Shown here in pieces: positions 1 through 7,786 of a DNA stretch of 64,000 nucleotides (position 1 is the first letter of the stretch; every line of letters begins with the position of its first letter). This DNA is from Chryseobacterium arthrosphaerae (GTDB lineage: Bacteria; Bacteroidota; Bacteroidia; Flavobacteriales; Weeksellaceae), in assembly GCF_001684965.1 (NCBI RefSeq), contig NZ_MAYG01000012.1, positions 62,001-126,000 of the forward strand, read 5' to 3'. The notes beneath the pieces were generated by a model. That model made no database searches and was not told the DNA's origin. It saw only the letters and a program-made list of their open reading frames with translations. A program made the translations under genes and the position numbers.

Positions 1-1
1 T

Positions 2-859
2 ACAAAGTCTGTAGGGAAATTCCTCATGGATGCTTTCCATATCTCAGAGTTCTGGATGCCTTTCTCGGCCGGACTCATCTTCATTGTTCCTCTGATCTTT
101 TTCGGGATCCTGCTGGAAAGAATTCCGAAGCCTACGGAAGAAGATATTTTGCTCAAAAACAAACGCCAGCCGCTGAATGGTACAGAAAGAAAAGCTCTGG
201 TTCAGCAGTTTTTTATCCCGATTGTCTGTATTATCTTCCTTTACATTTGCCTGACGGTTCTGAGAGATTTCAGGGATAATTTCAACCGGGAGATCTGGGA
301 CGGGCTGCATTTTACATTTGACAGCTCTGTTTTCACCTTAACAGAAATTCCCATTGCAGTAATGGTTCTTGTGATCCTGAGCTTTATGGTGAAGGTAAAA
401 AACAATAAGAAAGCTTTTGCTTATTACCATTACATTCTTTTTGCCGGGATTATTACAGTGGGACTTTCAACTTATTTATTCCAGAAAGGTTTATTATCGC
501 CGTTTTTATGGATGACCGTTTCCGGTTTTGGAATGTACATCTGCTATATTCCTTTCAACGGAATTTATTTTGACAGGATGATTGCCGCTTTTGAAATCAG
601 GGGGAATGTAGGATTCCTGATCTATATCGTAGATTCATTCGGTTATCTGGGAAGTGTCCTGATTCTGCTGTACAAGAACTTCGGCTCGGCACAGACTTCC
701 TGGCTTAATTTTTATATCGGATTAAATTATATTATTACAGCCTCTGTATTTATTCTTTCGGTGATTGCTTTTCTGGCTTTCAGGAAAAAATCAAAGCCGA
801 AATCAAACTCAAACTCTCAATCTAATCAATTCATCAATTTCGATACTTCGAAAATTTAA
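2..859 (+). CDS. DUF5690-type integral membrane protein, 5' end outside window
   Basis: The reading frame is open from the left edge, so the N terminus is missing; the first in-window ATG at 26 is internal. What is visible is a polytopic membrane protein with about six hydrophobic segments (for example the stretches around 60-120, 215-265, 355-390, 440-480 and 720-780) ending in a basic, Ser/Asn-rich cytoplasmic-looking tail. It resembles the DUF5690 family, an MFS-like group in Bacteroidota. It lies 12 bp before an FAD oxidoreductase and is probably co-transcribed with it, which makes a transporter or permease role for the same substrate plausible. The substrate cannot be read from the sequence. 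Confidence 0.7.
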   Translation, partial: TKSVGKFLMDAFHISEFWMPFSAGLIFIVPLIFFGILLERIPKPTEEDILLKNKRQPLNGTERKALVQQFFIPIVCIIFLYICLTVLRDFRDNFNREIWDGLHFTFDSSVFTLTEIPIAVMVLVILSFMVKVKNNKKAFAYYHYILFAGIITVGLSTYLFQKGLLSPFLWMTVSGFGMYICYIPFNGIYFDRMIAAFEIRGNVGFLIYIVDSFGYLGSVLILLYKNFGSAQTSWLNFYIGLNYIITASVFILSVIAFLAFRKKSKPKSNSNSQSNQFINFDTSKI

Positions 860-871
860 ATTATAAGTACT

Positions 872-2026
872 ATGACAACAAAATTTGATTTACTCGTTGT
901 AGGAGGTGGTATTTTAGGAACATTCCATGCCTATCATGCACTGAAGAAAAACCTTAAGGTTGCCTTACTGGAAAGAAACGCTGTTCCTCAGGGCGCTACA
1001 GTGAGAAATTTCGGCCAGGTGGTTCCCTCCGGAATGGATCTTAAATGGCAGAATTTCGGAAGAGAAAGCCTCGCAATATATAATGAACTTCATACCCAGG
1101 CTGATCTTACCATCAGAAAAAACGGATCTGTATACATTGCTTCCAATGACGAAGAGCTTCAGCTGATTGAAGAGCTTTATGAAATCAACAGAAATAATGA
1201 TTATGAATCTGTCTTATTATCAAAAAACGATTGTATCAAGAAGTTTGACGGTCTTCGTTCCGATTATTGTAAAGGAGGGCTTTTCTTCCCACAGGAACTC
1301 TCCGTAGATTCCGCAGAGATGATTATAAAACTTCATAAGCTCTTACAGGAAAAAATGGGACTTCAGATCTTCTATAACACAACGGTTCTGGAAACCTGGG
1401 AAGATGATCAAAAATGTACCGCTATCACTGCAGACGGCAAGGAATTTCATGCTTCCAAAATGATCATCTGCGGCGGCCATGAATTCAAGACATTATATCC
1501 TGCCGTATTCAATGAAAGTGACCTGGAAGTGAGTAAACTTCAGATGCTTCAGACCAAACCGCAGGGGATTTATTCGCTTCAGGGGAATATTCTTACCGGC
1601 CTTTCTATCAGAAGATATGAATCGTTCAGCGAATGCCCTTCTTTCCAGAAAATCAAGGCCTTAGAAGACCCTAATTCATTTGAAAAGAAATATGGGGTCC
1701 ACATTTTATTCAAACAGGCTCTTGACGGTTCGGTCATTCTTGGCGATTCTCATGAATATGCCGATGCTAAAAATGCCGATGATCTTGGTTACGACCTTAA
1801 TATGGAGATTGATGAATTCATGATTCATGAAGCAAAGAAAATTATTGACCTTCCTACCTATGAAATCCAGAGAAGATGGTTTGGGGTTTATTCCCAGTGC
1901 AAGACCAAAGACATTTTTGAGCACAGCCCATCTGCCAATATTCATATTGTAACGGGTATCGGAGGAAAGGGAATGACGGGAAGCGGTGGTTTCTCTAAAT
2001 TTAATATTGAAAAAATTTACGCATAG
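872..2026 (+). CDS. FAD-dependent oxidoreductase, TIGR03364-like (aminophosphonate-associated)
   Basis: A 384-residue DAO-fold flavoprotein. The N-terminal Rossmann motif is VVGGGILG (about residues 9-16), and an acidic residue follows at the end of strand two (LLERN) for the FAD ribose. Length and pattern fit the TIGR03364 subfamily, which is found next to phosphonatase-like HAD hydrolases and is proposed to deaminate or oxidise an aminophosphonate. Here it sits 12 bp after a membrane protein and 7 bp before exactly such a hydrolase, so the three form an operon. The family is well supported by context; the precise substrate is inference. Confidence 0.8.
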   Translation: MTTKFDLLVVGGGILGTFHAYHALKKNLKVALLERNAVPQGATVRNFGQVVPSGMDLKWQNFGRESLAIYNELHTQADLTIRKNGSVYIASNDEELQLIEELYEINRNNDYESVLLSKNDCIKKFDGLRSDYCKGGLFFPQELSVDSAEMIIKLHKLLQEKMGLQIFYNTTVLETWEDDQKCTAITADGKEFHASKMIICGGHEFKTLYPAVFNESDLEVSKLQMLQTKPQGIYSLQGNILTGLSIRRYESFSECPSFQKIKALEDPNSFEKKYGVHILFKQALDGSVILGDSHEYADAKNADDLGYDLNMEIDEFMIHEAKKIIDLPTYEIQRRWFGVYSQCKTKDIFEHSPSANIHIVTGIGGKGMTGSGGFSKFNIEKIYA

Positions 2027-2033
2027 AATTTAA

Positions 2034-2702
2034 ATGAAAAATATAGAATTACTGGTTCTGGATATGGCCGGAACAACAATTGACGAGGATAATGTAGTGT
2101 ATAAAACCCTTACGGATGCTGTGAATGATTATGGCTATGAGGTAAGCCTTGATAAAGTATTATCTACCTGCGCCGGAATGGAAAAACTGGAAGCCATCAC
2201 CAGCCTGCTGAAAGAAATTAACGGTAATGAGGAAGATGCTCCGGCTATTTTTGAAAATTTTTCTGACCAGCTAAAAGAATCATACCAGAACCTTGAAGTA
2301 AGACCCATCAACGGAACGGAAGATTTTCTTCTGAAAATGAAAGCCCAACATAAAAAAATAGTTTTAAATACAGGGTACACTTCCGAAATCGCTCATCAGC
2401 TTTTAAGTAAACTGAACTGGAAAGAAACGATTCATTTTGATGCCCTGATTACAGCAGATGATGTTTCAGAAAGCCGCCCAAGCCCGGAAATGATCCATCT
2501 TGCAATGAAGAAATTCAATATCACTGAAGCGGGTAAGGTTCTAAAAGCCGGAGATTCCGTGATTGATATTGAAGAAGGAAAAAATGCCGGCTGCGGATTG
2601 ACAATCGCCGTACTTTCCGGTGCTCAGGGCAGGGAAGAGCTTGCGCGGGCAGAACCTGATTATATTTTGAATACGATTTCTGAGGCTGAAGGTATTCTTT
2701 AA
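2034..2702 (+). CDS. Phosphonatase-like HAD hydrolase (TIGR03351-like)
   Basis: A 222-residue HAD-superfamily hydrolase. Motif I is DMAGTTIDED (about residues 9-18), with the nucleophilic Asp and the Ala-Gly-Thr-Thr pattern typical of PhnX-related enzymes. Motif II Thr lies in LNTGYTS, and the metal-binding region is KAGDSVIDIEEGKNAG (about 180-195). An alpha-helical cap follows motif I. It is the last gene of the three-gene operon beginning before the window. The expected reaction is hydrolytic C-P or phosphate-ester cleavage of the oxidoreductase product, inferred from family and context. Its end overlaps one arm of an inverted repeat, and a terminator follows. Confidence 0.8.
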   Translation: MKNIELLVLDMAGTTIDEDNVVYKTLTDAVNDYGYEVSLDKVLSTCAGMEKLEAITSLLKEINGNEEDAPAIFENFSDQLKESYQNLEVRPINGTEDFLLKMKAQHKKIVLNTGYTSEIAHQLLSKLNWKETIHFDALITADDVSESRPSPEMIHLAMKKFNITEAGKVLKAGDSVIDIEEGKNAGCGLTIAVLSGAQGREELARAEPDYILNTISEAEGIL

Positions 2703-2757
2703 CAACTTCTTTTCACCCCTGAATTATTAATTCAGCCTCATTTTTTTACATACTGAT

Positions 2758-2805
2758 GCACAAATGTTTTCATGATGATACTGTTGAAAATGTTTGTGCT
2801 TTTTT
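2758..2805 (+). terminator. Rho-independent terminator after the phosphonatase-like operon
   Basis: Arms 2758-2772 and 2785-2799 form a 15-bp stem with two G-T wobbles, followed by six T (2800-2805). A second, weaker inverted repeat lies just upstream (tgaggctgaa at 2681-2690 with ttcagcctca at 2731-2740, then seven T), so termination may be doubled. Confidence 0.75.
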
Positions 2806-3004
2806 GACTACTAAATCAGGAATTTGATACCCTTCCGGTACAGCGGAGTGTAGAACTTTGGCTGATATTTTTGTAAAAACAAGAGATTTCAGTAAACTTA
2901 AAAACAACTGATATTTTTTAATCATTTTGTGGCTTTACGGCTTTTACTATTCTCATTTACAGGAACTTTTTAATTATCAATTAATTAATTTTCCGTTCAC
3001 ACAT

Positions 3005-3061
3005 GTTTACAAATAGTAAACTAATTTTACAATTATTAAAAATAAATTACTATTTGTAAAC
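3005..3061. promoter_or_regulatory. Perfect 15-bp inverted repeat upstream of the phosphatase-family gene
   Basis: Positions 3005-3019 (gtttacaaatagtaa) are the exact reverse complement of 3047-3061, separated by 27 AT-rich bases and ending 25 bp before the next start codon. No T-run follows, so a terminator is unlikely. An operator for a dimeric regulator with two sites, or a 5'-UTR hairpin, fits better. The remainder of the gap 2806-3004 shows nothing recognisable. Confidence 0.45.
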
Positions 3062-3086
3062 TTTTCTTTTTCAAAACCCTTTTCCC

Positions 3087-4940
3087 ATGAAAACAAAACT
3101 ATTCTCAATGGCGGTTGTAATGAGCTGTTTCCTTGGAGCTCAGACCAAAAAAGTTCTATTTATCGGTATTGACGGATGCCGTGCAGACGTAATGATGTCT
3201 ACTTCTACCCCCAACATCCAGAACCTCATCAGCCAGTCTATTTACTCTCTCGACGGGCTTTGCGCTGCCACCACCTGGAGCGGAAACGGCTGGAGCACTA
3301 TGCTTACCGGGGTATGGCACACGAAGCACAATGTTCAGGATAACAATTTCACAAGCCCGAACTATGCCAATTACCCGGACTTTCTCACAAGAGCTGAAAC
3401 TTTTAATCCCAGCTTAAGAACCATTTCCCTGGCTCACTGGTCTCCGATCAATGATAAAATTGTGCAGAATGCAGACGTAAAAACCAATCTTGCCACGGAT
3501 CTTGCCGTAAAAAATGCTGCGGTAAACGCTTTGCAGAACGACAATCCGGATATTCTTTTTGTAGACTTCGATGATGTGGATCATGCCGGTCATTCTTACG
3601 GTTTCTCTTCAACGGTTCCGCAATATGTTTCTTCGATCCAGACCACAGATACCTTTATCGGGGAAATTGTTACTGCAATGAAAAACAGGCCGACCTATGC
3701 CAATGAAGACTGGCTGGTAGTACTGACCACAGATCACGGAGCGGTAGAAACCTCTCATGGAGGAGGCGCTTTATCTGAAAGAAACATTTTTACCGTGTAT
3801 TCCAATCCGGGATTTACTCCTCAGCAGATCAGCAAAACGGTTCTGGAATCCAACAAAACATTCAATCAACTCAACTTTCCTGCAGGAACGTATGCAAAAC
3901 CGGCTAATCAGGCTGCTTTTAACTTTGGAGCCACTCAGGATTTCACCATTGAATTTTGGGTCAAGCCAAATGCTTCCTATAGCAGTGATCCTGTAATGCT
4001 TGGTAATAAAAACTGGGCAAGCGGAAAAAATAAAGGAATCATTTTCTCAGGATATTCCGGACAGACTTTCAAAATGAATATCGGTGACGGAACCAACAGG
4101 ATTGACCTGACAGGCGGAAAGGCAGAAACCAACAAATGGAAGCATATTGCCGCCAGCTTCGACAGGGACGGTCTTGTTACGCTTTATGAAGACGGTGTTC
4201 CGGTAACCTTTGCCAAAATGAGCAGTATCGGAAACATTGATTCCGGGCTTCCTTTGACCTTAAATCAGGACGGAACGAATACGTACAGTCCCAACCTGGC
4301 AGCGTCTTATAAGGATATCAGAATCTGGAAATCAGCGCTTCCCAATGATGTGATCGTGAACTGGGCCAACCAGGATATTACACCATCCCATCCTTATTAT
4401 GCTCAATTACTGGCTAACTGGAAATGTAATGAGACTTCCGGAAACACCCTGGCAGATTCAAGTTCTAATGCCAACAATATGGCTATTACCGGAGCTCCTG
4501 TTTATAATGCCAATACAACCAATAATTTCAAAATTTATGATTATACCTCAACCACAAGGGAAACAGACCACTTCCCTACGGTACTGAACTGGCTTTGTAT
4601 TCCGGTACAGTCTTCATGGGGAATAGACGGGATCAACAGAATTCCGGCATGTTCTAATGAAATATTGGCCACAAGAGAAATAAAGACTGCCGCAGATGAT
4701 TTGAAAATATTTCCTAATCCTGCCTCTGCAACTATTGCCTTTCAGTACAAGTCTGAAGATAAATCGATTAAAGCGGATATTATTGATGCAAAAGGAATTC
4801 TTATTTCAACCCATCATCTGAAATCTTCAAACGGCTATTATGATGAAAAACTGAATATTGAAAGTCTTGCAGCGGGAATGTATTTCCTTAAAATCAACGG
4901 AACCCAAAAGTCTCTGACGAAAACTTTTATTAAAAGATAA
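3087..4940 (+). CDS. Secreted alkaline-phosphatase-superfamily phosphodiesterase with LamG-like and T9SS sorting domains
   Basis: 617 residues. A short signal peptide ends near the Ala-Gln at position 19. The alkaline phosphatase/nucleotide pyrophosphatase core follows (about 23-250): GIDGCRAD for the first metal Asp, a Thr/Ser-rich nucleophile region TTWSGNGWSTMLTG, DFDDVDHAGHSYGF, and LTTDHGA for further metal ligands. Residues ~255-450 form a LamG/concanavalin-like jelly roll (DFTIEFWVKP, KWKHIAASFD). The C terminus (~540-617) is a type A T9SS tail (FPNPAS ... AGMYFLKI ... KTFIKR). It should be exported through the type IX system and act on phosphodiesters outside the cell or at its surface. 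The substrate is unknown; the lectin-like domain hints at glycan binding. Confidence 0.85.
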   Translation: MKTKLFSMAVVMSCFLGAQTKKVLFIGIDGCRADVMMSTSTPNIQNLISQSIYSLDGLCAATTWSGNGWSTMLTGVWHTKHNVQDNNFTSPNYANYPDFLTRAETFNPSLRTISLAHWSPINDKIVQNADVKTNLATDLAVKNAAVNALQNDNPDILFVDFDDVDHAGHSYGFSSTVPQYVSSIQTTDTFIGEIVTAMKNRPTYANEDWLVVLTTDHGAVETSHGGGALSERNIFTVYSNPGFTPQQISKTVLESNKTFNQLNFPAGTYAKPANQAAFNFGATQDFTIEFWVKPNASYSSDPVMLGNKNWASGKNKGIIFSGYSGQTFKMNIGDGTNRIDLTGGKAETNKWKHIAASFDRDGLVTLYEDGVPVTFAKMSSIGNIDSGLPLTLNQDGTNTYSPNLAASYKDIRIWKSALPNDVIVNWANQDITPSHPYYAQLLANWKCNETSGNTLADSSSNANNMAITGAPVYNANTTNNFKIYDYTSTTRETDHFPTVLNWLCIPVQSSWGIDGINRIPACSNEILATREIKTAADDLKIFPNPASATIAFQYKSEDKSIKADIIDAKGILISTHHLKSSNGYYDEKLNIESLAAGMYFLKINGTQKSLTKTFIKR

Positions 4941-4968
4941 ACAGTAAAGCAATTAGATTTAAATTTTT

Positions 4969-5015
4969 GATATTAGAACAAGGGTTTTCTATCCGGGTTC
5001 TAATATCTTTTTTTT
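4969..5015 (+). terminator. Strong intrinsic terminator after the T9SS phosphatase gene
   Basis: Eleven-bp arms gatattagaac (4969-4979) and gttctaatatc (4997-5007), then eight T. It lies between convergent genes and stops the plus-strand transcript. Confidence 0.85.
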
Positions 5016-5018
5016 GCC

Positions 5019-5504
5019 CTAAATATTGAGATCCAGTTGCATCTGTACATCTACACGGTCATAGCCTGCATCCGTAATAGGAATGTGTCTGAAGCCCAGC
5101 TTTTCATACAACTTTATTGCCGGAACCAATGCTGAATTCGTTTCCAGGACAACTTTCCCAGCATTCAGATCTTTCGCCAGATCCACCAATGTTTTGCCCA
5201 GCAGATATCCGATTTTCTTTCCCTGTGCCTTAGGGCTCACTGCCATTTTTGCCAGTTCATATATGGAAGGCTCATGTCCTGATTTCATGAGAGCACATGT
5301 TCCCACAGGCTCATCATTCAGTAAGGCAAAAACAATATGTCCGCCTTTCGCCAAGATCTCTTCTTCGGGATGGTCCAGAATTTTATAATCACCAGCTTCC
5401 ATCACAAAGAATGTTCTGATCCATTCTTCATTTAAAGTTTTAAAAGCAGCTTTATATTGAGGTTCATAAGTCACTATTTTTACTTCTTCTTTAGTATCAT
5501 CCAT
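5019..5504 (-). CDS. GNAT family N-acetyltransferase
   Basis: 161 residues with the GNAT fold: an N-terminal beta-alpha unit, the central strand IVFALLNDEPVGTCAL, then MAVSPKAQGKKIGYLLG, whose Q-x-x-x-I-G-x-L-L pattern is the acetyl-CoA pyrophosphate loop, and a C-terminal YEKLGFRHIP. It should transfer an acetyl group from acetyl-CoA to an amine; the acceptor cannot be told. It lies 16 bp downstream of the MocR-type gene on the same strand, so the two are probably one transcript. Its stop lies beside a terminator that serves the opposite strand. Confidence 0.85.
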   Translation of the reverse strand: MDDTKEEVKIVTYEPQYKAAFKTLNEEWIRTFFVMEAGDYKILDHPEEEILAKGGHIVFALLNDEPVGTCALMKSGHEPSIYELAKMAVSPKAQGKKIGYLLGKTLVDLAKDLNAGKVVLETNSALVPAIKLYEKLGFRHIPITDAGYDRVDVQMQLDLNI

Positions 5505-5520
5505 CGCTAAAAGGTTTTTG

Positions 5521-6936
5521 TTATATTCTGTTTTTAATCAGTTTTCCCAGTTTTTCAAGGTCGCTTTCCACACGGTCAGTCCATTCAAGGGCATAGTTCA
5601 GCCGCATACAGTTCTGATACTGGTTATATTGTGAAAACATTCTTCCGGGAGCAAAATTTACTTTCTGGTCCAATGCCACATCATAGAGGTCTTCTGTACA
5701 TATTCTTTTATCCAGCTCCAGCCAGAGCATAAAACCGCCTTTGGGTTCCGAAACTTTGGTGTTATCGGGGAAATATTGATTCACGGCTTTCTGGATCTGC
5801 AGATAATTGGCATACAGCTTCTTCCTGAACATTCTCAGGTGATGGTCATAGCGCCCGTGGGCAAGAAAATCTGCAATCACATCAGAAAATAATGACGGAC
5901 CACTTACGGTCTGAACCAGTTTCTGGCGAATGATCTTATCTTTAAATTTCCCTGGAGCTACCCATCCCACCCTGAACCCAGGGGCCAGCGTTTTTGAAAC
6001 AGAGCCTGCCCACATCACAAGATCAGCTTCATCATAATACTTACAGGGTTTCGGTCTCTCTGCTCCGAAATAAATATTCCCGTACACATCATCTTCAATG
6101 AGGGGAACATTGTATTCGGTGATCAGCCTTACCAGTTCTTTTTTATTTTCATCCGGCATCTGGAAACCCAGCGGATTATTAAAGTTGGTCACAAAACAGC
6201 ATGCGGAAAGCTTTGGCAATACTTTCTTTAAAGCATCCAGATCTACTCCATAAATAGGATGGGTAGGAATTTCCACCGCTTTTAATCCTAACAGCTGAAT
6301 TGCCTGAAGCATTCCAAAATACACAGGACTTTCCACCGCCACAGAATCACCGGGCTGGGTAACTGCCATTAAGCAATTGTAAACGGCATTCATGGCACCG
6401 GAGGTGATCACGATATCATCTTCGGTTATCTTACCTTCCATCACGATAGACCATTTGGCTATTTCCCGACGGAGAACCTCGCTTCCCTGTACCGGCTCAT
6501 AATTGGTACCGCTGTCATTTTTCCGCTTCATTACATCAATCATACATTTCTTCATCTTGGCTACAGGAAGAAGGCTTTTCCCCGGAATTCCCAGGGCAAA
6601 TTGTGTGATATCCGTTCCTTCAATGGTTCCGAAGACTTTATCTATGAGATCCTGCGGGGTATTTTTCTTTTCAGACAGTTTCATTTGAGCCACAGAGGGC
6701 AACGCCAGTTTCCGCTGGGAAGTCTGGCTTACATAATATCCGTATTTGGGCCTCGACTCTACCAGAGAACGGCTTTCCAGTTCCATATAAGCCTGCTTTA
6801 CGGTATTCAGGCTCACATTATAGAGTTTCTGGGCACTTCTCAGAGAAGGAAGCCTCTCCCCGAACTGCAGCGTTTCACTTTTGATCTGCTCCGTGACGGA
6901 ATTGGCTATTTTAAGGTACAGGATATCTTTAGACAT
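5521..6936 (-). CDS. MocR-type PLP-dependent aminotransferase/GntR transcriptional regulator
   Basis: 471 residues in two parts. Residues 1-75 are a GntR winged helix (GERLPSLRSAQKLYNVSLNTV). Residues ~110-470 are a fold-type-I aminotransferase domain with the PLP lysine in SVSKTLAPGFRVGW and the substrate-side Asn/Asp/Tyr in NFNNPLG and EDDVYGNIYF. MocR proteins sense PLP or amino compounds and act mainly as regulators, with the aminotransferase domain as effector module. No vitamin B6 gene is nearby; the adjacent GNAT is the likely co-regulated or co-transcribed partner. Target genes are unknown. Confidence 0.88.
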   Translation of the reverse strand: MSKDILYLKIANSVTEQIKSETLQFGERLPSLRSAQKLYNVSLNTVKQAYMELESRSLVESRPKYGYYVSQTSQRKLALPSVAQMKLSEKKNTPQDLIDKVFGTIEGTDITQFALGIPGKSLLPVAKMKKCMIDVMKRKNDSGTNYEPVQGSEVLRREIAKWSIVMEGKITEDDIVITSGAMNAVYNCLMAVTQPGDSVAVESPVYFGMLQAIQLLGLKAVEIPTHPIYGVDLDALKKVLPKLSACCFVTNFNNPLGFQMPDENKKELVRLITEYNVPLIEDDVYGNIYFGAERPKPCKYYDEADLVMWAGSVSKTLAPGFRVGWVAPGKFKDKIIRQKLVQTVSGPSLFSDVIADFLAHGRYDHHLRMFRKKLYANYLQIQKAVNQYFPDNTKVSEPKGGFMLWLELDKRICTEDLYDVALDQKVNFAPGRMFSQYNQYQNCMRLNYALEWTDRVESDLEKLGKLIKNRI

Positions 6937-6981
6937 TGAAATTCCGGTTTTAAGTAAATGTACAATTTTCTCTGTGTTTTA

Positions 6982-7347
6982 TTAAAAATTCAGCCAGTCT
7001 ACCATATTGCTGATACTGCTTTTCAGTTGATCAGCATTGCGGAAATTGGGAGTATCATTCTTTTTAAAATAGTTTTCCGCCTTTAAAGCAAAATTTTCTT
7101 TTTCTGTTTCCGGCATTCTTTTTTTATCAAACATTTGAAAAGTAATACCGTCTTTTCCATTGGTGATAAGGCTCGCAAATGCAATGATTTCGTTTTTATC
7201 TTTTGCCAAAAGGAAAGGAAGCCCGAAACTCCGGTTCACAGTCTTAGCATCCTGTGCCTGTAGAAAAATATTTTTCAGTATCAACAGGTCTGAAATATAG
7301 ACTTCAGCATATTGAATCTGTTCCTGATGTTGAACTATTGTTTCCAT
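6982..7347 (-). CDS. Conserved-looking small protein of unknown function
   Basis: 121 residues, not recognised. It is soluble, with no signal peptide or membrane segment. It begins with a Gln/Glu-rich helix, has a beta-rich centre (LPFLLAKDKNEIIAFASLI) and a charged C-terminal helix with an NMVDWLNF ending. The central part loosely resembles a truncated acetyltransferase half (a sensing strand preceding an acetyl-CoA loop), but no loop motif is present. It ends 45 bp before the MocR gene start on the same strand and may be transcribed with it. Confidence 0.55.
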   Translation of the reverse strand: METIVQHQEQIQYAEVYISDLLILKNIFLQAQDAKTVNRSFGLPFLLAKDKNEIIAFASLITNGKDGITFQMFDKKRMPETEKENFALKAENYFKKNDTPNFRNADQLKSSISNMVDWLNF

Positions 7348-7439
7348 AAGTGTTCTTCTTGCTTAACAAAATTATGGAGTCCCGGGTTTTGGATACAGAT
7401 ACAGAAGAATAGAATATCATGGGTACAGATTTTCATTTT

Positions 7440-7690
7440 TTAATCTTGAATTCCGATTGCTGTGGATCTTTTGGAAAAACTCAAGGGCGCCAAGGTTTTT
7501 ATATTATCTTGTTTTTAAGGCGCAAGAAAATTAAAGATTTTCAGCAAGGATGTACATAATTTTGTGGTTACATTCTAAAAACCAGAATAACATGATACAT
7601 AATTTTTTCTCGAGATCACACAGATTGCGCAGATCCTTGCGTTGAAATAAAAATCCGCGTAATCTGCCATATCTGCGAGAGATTATCATA
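7440..7690. repeat. Interspersed-type intergenic repeat sequence (no gene)
   Basis: The 440-bp gap 7348-7786 has no coding potential. It carries short recurring words: aagggcgccaagg / aaggcgcaag, cagattgcgcagatcc, and ccgcgtaatctgccatatctgcgag. This pattern of gcag/ctgcg words resembles the dispersed intergenic repeats common in flavobacterial genomes. That is a resemblance from memory; other copies of this type are not seen in the window. Confidence 0.4.
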
Positions 7691-7729
7691 TTCAGAATTA
7701 TATACTTTTTTGCATTTTAAGCTATATAA

Positions 7730-7760
7730 AACCGGGCTGTTTCTCTGAAACAGCCCGGTT
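7730..7760 (-). terminator. Terminator hairpin at the end of the ATPase-flotillin-PspA operon
   Basis: A perfect 14-bp stem (7730-7743 with 7747-7760) with a 3-nt loop, GC-rich at its centre. On the minus strand it is followed by a short T-rich stretch. It lies 26 bp past the stop of the large ATPase gene. Confidence 0.8.
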
Positions 7761-7786
7761 AATGGTTTTTAAAAGATCTGTGAGTA

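Noticed and set aside
3005..3061. Inverted repeat as a terminator
   Set aside because: The loop is 27 nt, the stem AT-rich and no T-run follows; two terminator-like hairpins already lie upstream at 2681-2805.
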